Source: Haplosporangium gracile (Eukaryota; Mortierellomycota; Mortierellomycetes; Mortierellales; Mortierellaceae). From it: DNA of 15,976 bases. The notes under the pieces were generated by a model, which worked only from the letters and a program-made list of their open reading frames with translations, was not told the DNA's origin and did not search any database. Below, in pieces: positions 1-7,557 of the stretch. The DNA lies in NCBI GenBank assembly GCA_015499985.1, contig JAAAUF010000928.1, forward strand, positions 1 to 15,976. The letters run 5' to 3'. The position numbers and the translations under genes are program-made. Each line of letters opens with the position of its first letter. The first letter of the stretch is position 1.

Positions 1-6
1 ATACAG

Positions 7-61
<55 letters not shown>

Positions 62-443
62 GTCTCTGTCTCTATGTGGGTTTGTCGTTTGTCTGTCTAA
101 GCTTCGCCCTTGCCTTCTCTCGTGCACTACTTTTATTTCCTTCTATAATTTTGCGCCCTTTCCCTTTGAAACCCTGCGCCACACACTCACAGCGCTCACA
201 TAAAGAAAGAAAGCGGCCTCTGGTCATCCTTCTTTCTTCACTCTTCATTCCTCACTCTTCATTCTTCATCCCTATATCCTTGTTGTCCTCTTTCTCCTTT
301 ACCTCCCTCCCCATCCGCCTCTCTCCTCTTTCACCCTCTCCTTCTTGCTCTCTTTTTTACTTCTTCCTTCTTCTTCCTTCTTCTTCCTCTTATTTTTCTT
401 TTACTTTTCATTCATTCATTCTCTTTCTCTGTCATTACGTCAG
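1..443 (+). promoter_or_regulatory. Pyrimidine-rich upstream/leader region of the C2-domain gene
   Basis: No credible coding exon is visible here. The stretch is strongly C/T-rich, with a TC microsatellite, CTTC-type runs and CATTCATT copies just before the first usable ATG. Pyrimidine-rich tracts are common in fungal promoters and 5' leaders, so I read this as the promoter plus leader of the downstream C2-domain gene. The open frames across it are products of base composition (Ser/Phe/Leu/Pro only). The transcription start cannot be placed from sequence alone, and I see no clear TATA box. Confidence 0.45.
11..55. repeat. (TC)n dinucleotide microsatellite
   Basis: About 22 uninterrupted TC units, followed directly by TCTCTG-type units up to about position 73. 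It is a simple sequence repeat, likely length-polymorphic. Confidence 0.95.
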
Positions 444-2735
444 ATGCATAAACTGTTCCATGGACATGGAGGACGCTCCCACACGCCCTCACATATCAAC
501 AAGCCCTTGCCTGAACCCCTCGTCGACCCAGACGAGGGCAAAACCCCCATTGGTACCACTACAAATCCTTCTTTTCCTTCTCACACTTTAAAACGATAAA
601 ACAATCCAATTGACTCCTAATACCAAAAGAACACTGCATGTATTATAGGAGAATTGGTCATTGTTCCTATCCAGGGGCGTGACCTGCCTAACAGAGAACG
701 CTTTGGCAAGCAGGACCCCTTCATCCTCTTCAAGCTTGGCAATGTCTCTAAACGCTCCTCGACCGATGTCCGTGGTGGGCAACGACCTCGCTGGAAGGAT
801 GACCAGGTTAGAACCAAATATGATTTATTTTATTTTTCCTCGTGTTGTTCGTTACTTGCTCTCTCTCTCTCTCCCTTCTTCGTCCATCGTCCGACCCACT
901 GGGGTCTGTGTGCGTCTGCATATGCTTCTCTTCTACATGTCCCATTCGACAAAGAAGAAAATAATGCTGTCATGTTCACCAGACAACCACATACCTTTAA
1001 TCATGCCATATACATACACATCACATAGATTAACATCAAGATGTACGAGAGCGACGCCAAGGATGCTACATCGCTCTATGTGACCTGTCTGGACGAGGAC
1101 CACCAAAAGAACGACTTTATTGGTAACTGTGTAATCAACCTGGCAAAGGTCCTCGATTATGGCGAGCACGATGGTAAGTAGCATCCTATCAACAATTGAA
1201 ATGCAATGACAAGAAAACCTTGAATGTCGTCACTCAACCGCCGCCACTATTATCGTCCTGTTATGTTAACGTGTTGTTGTCCACCCCTGTATCACTAATA
1301 GATTGGTTCGAATTGACCTTCAAAGGACGTGAGGCAGGCGAGCTACAATTGCAGCTGACATACTTCTCTTTTGTGCGTACCATTTCTCATACCATTCCGT
1401 TTCATCTTTTTCTTGATCTGCTTTTTAATTCATTGGCTTTGTCTTCACTACTAACTGACTCTTTTGTGTGCAATAATACTCTCACGTTTGTACATATAGG
1501 ATCCCAAACATCCGACGCACAGAGCCAATCGCCTCTCCAACCCTCCGCTTGCCTCCAATGGCGCTCCTCCTCGACGACCTCTTCATCCAACAAACGGACC
1601 TACAAAAGTGGAAGACAATCCATCCTCATCCGTCTCAGCTACAATAACACCTGGCTCAACCACAGTAGCAACTACGACCAATCCCTCGTTCATTCATGAT
1701 GCCCCTATGTACCACCCACCAGAGACCACAGGTCCATCGCTCTCGGTCCCTGCTGCAGGAGGACTTTATTCGTATGGCCCGGGACAACAGAATGGAATAA
1801 TATCGCCTCTAGGAAACGATGGAAGAGCATCGCCCCTTGGGCACGATGGACGAGTATCTCCTATTGGACATGACGGAAGACCATCACCCTCGGGACAGAA
1901 TGGACGCATCTCACCTTCCCATCAAAACTATGCAATAGGATATCCTTCGCCATATCACCAGCACCAAATACAACACCAAATGCAACACCAAATGCAGCAC
2001 CAAATGCAACAGCAGCACCAAATGCAGGCTCCTACTGCGCTTTACCCACCAGCTGGATCAGGATACCCGCCCGCTGGTTACTCTGGCTACCCGCCCCAGC
2101 AGAACCAGTCCGTGGGATACCCCCCAATGCAGAATACAGTGAATCAAGGATACCTGCCCATCGCCAATGCAGGGTTTGGACAGCTGCCGAGTGGATACCC
2201 ACCCTCGTCGTTTCCCTCTAATATGGGCTACCCACCTATGCTCTCTGGTGGCCATGTTGGTGGACTATACCCTCCCGTCCAGCGTCCTATTCAGGTGACG
2301 AATGTTCCGACCGGCCCTTCATCTATGGGGTATCCCCCTGTAGGTTATCCCTATGGCGCGCCCAACATCTATCCACCCCAGACACCTCAGCCGCAGCAAC
2401 TCCTTTCGGATAATTACAAGGAGGAGGTCAGGTCAGCGACAAAGACGAATGCTGCATCAGGATCTGACAGGAATGTAACCGGTAGCACCTCTGGTGGCGA
2501 CAAGGGCGCACCGAACAGGACATCACCCAACAAAACACCAGTAGTTGGCAGCAGCTTGCCTGGCGCGTGGCCAGTGGAAGCAGAAAATAGCGATAAAAAC
2601 AACGACGAGGGGGGCCACAAGCAGAGTGTTCGTCCTTCTTTGGAACCCCCTGCGCTCCCTCCGCGAGCACGGTCAACTAGTCCACCACCAGCGCTGCCGC
2701 CTCGTAATCCACAATCTGGTAGCAGTTGGCGGTAA
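444..2735 (+). CDS. C2-domain protein with C-terminal SH3-ligand motifs, Inn1/Fic1-like (572 aa, 5 exons)
   Basis: Exons: 444-552, 649-806, 1029-1173, 1302-1372, 1500-2735. All introns are GT..AG (one donor is GTGCGT) and phases match. Residues 37-165 form a C2 domain: PIGELVIVPIQGRDLPNR, then GKQDPF (D59), then a loop with LDEDHQKNDFIG (D111, D113, D118), the usual acidic calcium-site positions. The remaining ~400 residues are disordered: four SP-x-G-x-(D/N)-GR repeats (263-298), a Gln/His/Met run, many GYPP repeats, and PPALPPR twice (544-550, 557-563). A C2 head with a proline tail bearing SH3 ligands is the layout of the cytokinesis proteins Inn1 (Saccharomyces) and Fic1 (Schizosaccharomyces), which bind Hof1/Cdc15 and Cyk3-type SH3 domains at the division site. 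That role is inferred. The C2 fold is secure; the orthology is less so. The start ATG is the least certain part: it is the in-frame ATG that lets exon 1 complete PIGELV, and its context is weak. Confidence 0.82.
1803..1910 (+). repeat. Coding tandem repeat, four copies of a 9-residue S-P-x-G-x-(D/N)-G-R-x unit
   Basis: Four consecutive 27-nt units encode SPLGNDGRA, SPLGHDGRV, SPIGHDGRP and SPSGQNGRI, followed by a fifth SP. The codons differ between copies (for example TCG/TCT/TCA for Ser) while the S-P, G and GR positions stay fixed. This is an old repeat under protein-level constraint, not a recent DNA slippage product. Each unit carries an SP dipeptide, a minimal proline-directed kinase site. 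Confidence 0.85.
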
Positions 2736-2759
2736 AGAATGAGAAATGAAAAGTGAAAA

Positions 2760-2765
2760 AATAAA
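2760..2765 (+). terminator. Candidate poly(A) signal of the C2-domain gene
   Basis: AATAAA lies 25 nt after the TAA stop. A second AATAAA at 3220-3225 could end a longer 3' UTR. No termination evidence exists beyond the hexamers. Confidence 0.4.
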
Positions 2766-3219
2766 AATGTTTCTGAAACCGAGGCAATGGAACACGTCGA
2801 AGGGAGAAGGGGTGATTTCGGTCTCAGCCAGTTGGCTAGTGATTTATGATGATGGTACCTGGCTGGCCTTTTGGTTGAAAAAAAAAAAAATCGCCTATTA
2901 TCAACAGCAACAGCAATAGTATCATCGTAATCCACGATGTCTTGCTTGAATGTCGGGGGGTCTACAAACAAAAGGTGCTCGTCCACTATAAGACGAAGTG
3001 GCCAGAGCAGGTAGACAGAAAATGGGTGTGGGAGAGAGAGAGAGCAAGAGAGAGGCGACGAATGAGGAGAATTTACCATAATGCGAGGCATAGCAAAAAA
3101 AAGAGAAGGGAGAGAGTATTAAAAATAGGATTAGGATTTGATTGGGAAGGGAGGGTAGACTATGCACTCTGTACCGAACGTGTAAGAACACGATGAAGGT
3201 CAAAAAGGAAAGAGTGCCA

Positions 3220-3225
3220 AATAAA
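3220..3225 (+). terminator. Alternative distal poly(A) signal of the C2-domain gene
   Basis: AATAAA about 485 nt after the stop, in an A/G-rich stretch and followed by a T-rich stretch at about 3250-3310. If used, the 3' UTR would be close to 500 nt. The proximal hexamer at 2760 is equally possible. Confidence 0.3.
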
Positions 3226-3654
3226 CGAAGAACTAAATAAGAGTAACAATTGTGGGATACTTTCCTTTTTCCTCTTCTTCCTCTTCATCATATCCTTCCC
3301 TCTTTTAAAACCACATACAGGAGGTCGCACTTGTCTCTAATATATTGCTCGATCACACCCTCCGTCCTTCATTCGATTCATTCACTCACTCACTCTTCTG
3401 CATCCATGGACTGACTGAACTAATCTGATCGTGCCCTTCCTTTCTCTTTTCACCTAAGTCTTCCTTCATTCTTCACCATCAACCTCTGTTTGACACACTG
3501 ACACGCACCCACTTACACACAACACACACAGAGCCCAACTTTTTTTTTTTTTTTATTCCTTTTGCCTCGGTCAACAGCAACATCACCCCCTCCCCCTCCC
3601 CACTACCAGGTAACTAACACATCATTCCCATACTGCTACATGCACTCCATTGGC

Positions 3655-3675
3655 AAAAAAAAAAAAAAAAAAAAA
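3655..3675. repeat. A21 homopolymer
   Basis: Uninterrupted run of 21 A, one of several long homopolymers in this spacer (also T15 at 3540-3554 and A17 at 3841-3857). It could be a length-unstable locus or a nucleosome-excluding tract upstream of the Gln-rich gene. Confidence 0.9.
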
Positions 3676-3726
3676 CTCTTCCGAGGACTAAGAGTGATAA
3701 TATTAACATAACACATAGTGTGGATA

Positions 3727-3750
3727 GTGAGTGAGTGAGTGAGTGAGTGA
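3727..3750. repeat. (GTGA)6 tetranucleotide microsatellite
   Basis: Six perfect GTGA units, then degenerate GAGTGA units to about 3766. Simple repeat. Confidence 0.9.
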
Positions 3751-3983
3751 GAGTGAGAGTGAGAGGGTACGAGAGCAAAAGTTAAGCCCAGGCATTGAAG
3801 GATTCTTCCCTGCTGCGTAGGTGTGTTTGTGCGCTGAAGTAAAAAAAAAAAAAAAAAGTGTGGGAGCGACACAAGTCGCTGTAGGACCGACGGATGCTGC
3901 TGGTTTTGTTTTGTTGAGCCTGGCTGACTGACTAACTAACTAACTGTCTATCTGGGTGGAGTGGGTGCACCAACCAATATATC

Positions 3984-4118
3984 ATGGTCAATGCCAATGT
4001 CTACGTAGATGGGCAGCTGTTTCCGCTGTATGACGAACCATCTTGGATCTATATCTGCTCTCTTCGTTTGGTTATACTTTTGCCTTCTTCCTTTCGAGCA
4101 AAAAACCCAATTGCTTAA
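3984..4118 (+). CDS. Short ORF of unknown status (44 aa): uORF, alternative first exon or chance
   Basis: An ATG opens a 44-codon frame beginning MVNANVYVDGQLFPLYDEPSW and ending in TAA. Unlike the compositional ORFs around it, the first 21 residues look like ordinary protein, with mixed charge, aromatics and no low complexity. It sits inside the presumed leader of the Gln-rich gene. It could be a translated uORF, an alternative 5' coding exon (a phase-0 GTAGAT donor is at 4005, but weak), a small peptide gene, or coincidence. I recognise no family, so confidence is low. Confidence 0.2.
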   Translation: MVNANVYVDGQLFPLYDEPSWIYICSLRLVILLPSSFRAKNPIA

Positions 4119-4467
4119 TATTTAATCAGTCTTCGTTCTGACCATGTGCTATTGCTGTGTGCCTAAGATGCACTTGTGTTTGCTGAACCCGCAATTTAAT
4201 CTAGTCTGACACGGCCTCTTCGTTGTCTTTGTCTTCCTCTTCTTCCCGCCCTGATGCCCTAATAATACCAACATCAGCCACAACTGCTAAAAAAATAGAC
4301 CGCTAACTCCATACTTTTCTCTTTCCTTTTTCCTCACTCTCCAGCTCCTTTTGCTCGCCGCCTTTTTTCTCTTCCTCTTTATCATCTTGTTTTTTACTCA
4401 CTCGCATAAGCAAACCTACTCACTCTTTCAGCATACTCAACACAAGCAACGCATACACACAACCAAC

Positions 4468-7400
4468 ATGCTTCAACAACCCAACCATTCCGACCAGCAA
4501 CAGCAGCAGCAGCAGCAGAAGCGAAAAGCATATCCACAACCCCCAAAGCTGAATCGGCCAGCATCCGTCCTACTGGAGCCATCTACAGCCTACTATTCAC
4601 AAGAAACGGTCACCCGCCCTCGATCCCAGTCCCAGGCCGTCTACTCGAGCTATATTCCTCCACCGATCATCTCACAGTCCAGCAGTGGCAACAACAGCAG
4701 CAGCAGTAGCGGCATCAACAACAACCATTCGGGATTTGAGCCTGGTTCCAGTAACGGTGAGAAAGACTTCATCAACAAACAACAACTAAAAAAAAAAAAA
4801 AAAAAGGCTGCATGTTCCATGTCTGTGGGTCTGGTCCACAAAGGAAGGAAGGAGAGGCAGGTACGGATCTAAAAATAATTATGTAGGCACTAACCCTGCC
4901 CTCTGTTTGTGTCCCATGGATCGAATTTGATAAACCCCCCAACCGCATAGACATCCAACCTCGCTTGCAGAATTGGAAACCGCCAACACACAAATCCAAA
5001 CTGTCGAAGCAATACACTCCCTCCGAAGACAGCGATGAAGAGTCCTCACGAGAGAAGGCCGCCGCCGGACGACGATCCAAATACATGTCTGGGGCTGCAT
5101 TGGAGCTCAACACCGGTCCATGGAAGAAGGAAACCCGAGGTGAGAAAAGTCAAATACCCCTACTCTTATCTTTGTATCTCGCCCTAATACATACACGCAC
5201 TTGCACACAAACAAACCGCATACTTATTATAGCCTTTTTTTAAACAAAAAAATTGAATACTTTAGCTCGTACGCAGTCCAATGCTTCCCAAACATCAGTT
5301 TTGGACAACACAGATGCGGCTTCCTTGAACTCCCTCAGGTCGACTACCAAAAAGTGTAAGCAGGACGCGACACAAATTCTCTCATTGCGTTACTCAGGCC
5401 CTGCGACATGACATGTGTTCCCTTTGGAAACCCAGCTTGTGTGACATAACAAATGTTAAGCAAAAGGACAAACAAAATCAATTCCAATTGACCCAATCAA
5501 TCCTTCCTTGCCTCTGCCTTTTTTTCTTCCATTAGTGTCGTTGGGAAAGAGGATATCGTCGTTCTTTCGCGGATCGACTAACAGCAATAGCAAGTCCCCC
5601 AACTTTTTGCCCGTCTCTTCGCTGACCCAATCCCTGTCCAACGCAGCAGCAGCAGCAGAGGATTCTGCAAACTCCAAAAGCTCAACACCATCGCTCGCAC
5701 CTATCAACGAACTGACACCGCCCGACCGCGCCCACTCCGTCTATATCCACCAACGCTCCCATTCGACACCCGACCACGTAGGGAGTACAGGCTATGTCCA
5801 CTTTAACTCTACGACCCAGCCCGGATCCCAGAACTTGATCATAGAAGAGAACCGACATTGTACTGCGCGGGATAGTGGGTTCGAGGAAGCCGGTGGCAGA
5901 GGTCACCGCCGGCACTCGAGTTCTGTTGTCAAAGGGCCACCAGCCCATGGGACCTCATCGCCGCAACTGCAGCCATATCAAACTTCACTGGAAAACCAAC
6001 GGCGATCTTCTCACCACCACAAAAATGAGGATCTTTACATTGATCCACAACAACACCAGCACCAGCACCAGCACCAGCACCAGCACCAGCACCAGCACCA
6101 GCACCAGCAGACTCGGCGACCTACAGCCCATTTGCAACTCTCTACCTCTTCGCCACAGCTTCCGACGCATGTTGATTACGAGCTACACCTGCGTACGCCT
6201 CAACGACATAACAGTCGCCATAGCTTCATGGGCACCGACATGACTAACTATCCATCTCCAATCTCGTCTACTCCCAAGAGGGGAAGTACTCCGGCTGGAT
6301 TCGCCTCTTCTTCATCCTCAGATACCCTCATCTCTAAGGTCGATCGTGAAAAGGCATCCGTTTGCTTCCAAGCGCCATCGGCCAAGAAGGAGACTTTCAC
6401 CAGGGATGCCTACCTCGACCCAGCATTCTCGAGCCTGGTTCAGCAACACCGCAAGGACTTTAAAACCAACCAGCGTCTGGGAGGGACACCCCAACTGACC
6501 CCTCAGCCCCACTCGCCTCAGCTCTCCGGTCACTCGCCTCGCCAACGTGGATCCATGTGTCTCTTGGATGACTCTCACCAAGCTCTGGTTCCACCCATAC
6601 TGACGCCGGCCTCACGGCGTGATTCGAACGGGTCCCTGAACTACGGCTATCCATCTTCCAGCCCTGGTCTCTATGCAGTTGATACTCAGATGAAGAGACT
6701 CTCGACAGGCAGCCAGTATCTTCAACAACAGCATCTCAACCATCCTTATATTGGGACCCATGGCAACTCGAGTTCAGGAACTGCAAAGATATCGGGAAGT
6801 CAAGGAAGTATATCGCTCCAGCACCCTGCAGGACTTTACTATGGCCAGGCACTTCAGAGTTCGCCACTGACAGAACCCCAAAAGACGTCTTCACCTAAAC
6901 GCCTATCTACCGTCGGCTACTTCGCTCCTCAACAACAGCAACAACTCCAGCCTCAACCTCAACCTCCTCTGTTGCAATTCTCTCCCTTTCCAAGTCCCAG
7001 CCTGGGCGCTCTTCCCACCACAGGCCCTCTAACCGAGATGGCGACATGCCAGCCTACGCTGCTGCAGCAGCAACAACTGGAGCAACTGCAACAGATCCGG
7101 ATACAACAACAACAGGTCTTGCTCCAACAGCAGCAATATCTACATCAACAAGTTCAGCAGACACGAGCTGCTGTTGCAGTCACCGCCGCTGCCGCTCTTC
7201 AGCAACAACATCATCAACAACAACTGACCCAAGTCGGTCTGGGACTTGATATGATGCCTGCCCAAACCCTTGGCGTGGTTGGCCTTGGCGCCATGGCCAT
7301 GACTGCAACATCTCCAGGAGCTGTCTCTCCACTTGCGCTCTCTTCAGCCATCTTTCAAACACCTCACACACCGATGGTGCACCAACGCCAGACACAACAG

Positions 7401-7484
7401 CGGTCAGTGAATATTAACACTAATAATCTTACGCATGGGACGGTGCCCATGCAAACATACCCAGCAGGGATCGGATACCAGTAA
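4468..7484 (+). CDS. Unrecognised Gln/Ser-rich, largely disordered protein with many basophilic-kinase sites (838 aa, 4 exons)
   Basis: Exons: 4468-4756, 4951-5139, 5266-5355, 5536-7484. All junctions are phase 1 and GT..AG. The nearest acceptor to NWKPP (4970) would break the frame, whereas ATAG at 4950 keeps it and gives IQPRLQNWKPP, so I chose 4950. The start is the first in-frame ATG after a strong CAG acceptor; an upstream extension rich in Leu/Phe comes from pyrimidine-rich DNA and was not used. Visible parts: poly-Gln (about 11-18); an acidic TPSEDSDEESS patch (119-129); (HQ)9 (363-380); basophilic sites RSHSTP (263-268, a mode-I 14-3-3 pattern), RRHS (314), RRSS (345), KRGS (437), RRDS (550), KRLS (576) and KRLS (644); and a Gln-rich C-terminal zone (about 655-755). 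The most protein-like block is about 465-500, around FTRDAYLDPAFSSLVQQHRK. No signal peptide, membrane helix or catalytic domain is seen. A regulated cytosolic or nuclear scaffold is possible, but the function is unknown. Confidence 0.72.
6054..6107 (+). repeat. (CACCAG)9 coding hexanucleotide repeat encoding (His-Gln)9
   Basis: Nine perfect CACCAG units within the last exon of the Gln-rich gene. Lack of codon drift means recent slippage, so copy number probably varies between strains without shifting frame. The encoded run is residues 363-380. The apparent antisense and alternative-frame ORFs with Val-Leu or Ser-Thr runs here are by-products. Confidence 0.95.
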
Positions 7485-7490
7485 AATAAA
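7485..7490 (+). terminator. Poly(A) signal of the Gln-rich gene
   Basis: AATAAA begins directly after the TAA stop at 7482-7484. Since cleavage normally follows the hexamer by 10-30 nt, the 3' UTR would be very short or the true end lies inside the convergent neighbour. Confidence 0.4.
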
Positions 7491-7546
7491 TTTTCTCCCA
7501 CCCAAGCTTACTAAATAATAACAATATCTATGGTTGTTTGCCTTAT

Positions 7547-7552
7547 TTTATT
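7547..7552 (-). terminator. Poly(A) signal of the ELMO-domain gene
   Basis: TTTATT on the plus strand, i.e. AATAAA on the minus strand, 5 nt after the minus-strand stop at 7558-7560. It mirrors the AATAAA of the convergent gene across a 73-bp spacer. Confidence 0.4.
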
Positions 7553-7557
7553 TCGAT

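Larger units (their letters stand above)
3610..4431 (+). other. Probable intron in the 5' leader of the Gln-rich gene
   Basis: A good donor, CAG|GTAACT, starts at 3610. Two strong acceptors lie just before the proposed start codon: CTCTCCAG ending at 4344, with branch-like CTAAC at 4303-4307 and a long pyrimidine tract, and CTCTTTCAG ending at 4431. Either would make a leader intron of 735 or 822 nt, much longer than the coding introns here. The acceptors are convincing; pairing them with this donor is a guess, and another upstream exon could be used. Confidence 0.3.
2736..4467 (+). other. Long non-coding stretch between the C2 gene and the Gln-rich gene
   Basis: The first part (to about 3250) is the presumed 3' UTR and terminator zone of the C2 gene. 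The rest should hold the promoter and 5' leader of the next gene. It contains T15 at 3540-3554, A21 at 3655-3675, six GTGA units at 3727-3750, A17 at 3841-3857 and CTGA/CTAA repeats at about 3924-3945. The zone 3240-3600 is pyrimidine-rich and promoter-like. One 44-codon ORF (3984-4118) and a probable leader intron are listed separately. I see no other gene. Confidence 0.5.

Noticed and set aside
76..599. Overlapping open frames of 171 and 84 codons upstream of and into C2 exon 1
   Set aside because: They are products of C/T-rich DNA (Ser, Phe, Leu, Pro). Only the final part of the second frame, from ATG 444, is used, because it splices in phase to complete the C2 motif PIGELV.
2414..3091. 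Minus-strand 225-codon ORF over the end of the C2 gene and its 3' flank
   Set aside because: It is antisense to the repeat-rich C2 tail, shows no domain, and its composition follows the complementary strand.
4345..4400. Apparent hydrophobic membrane segment LLLLAAFFLFLFIILFF upstream of the Gln-rich protein
   Set aside because: It has no in-frame ATG of its own apart from a non-standard start, and it coincides with a pyrimidine tract serving two good splice acceptors. T in codon position two gives hydrophobic residues automatically.
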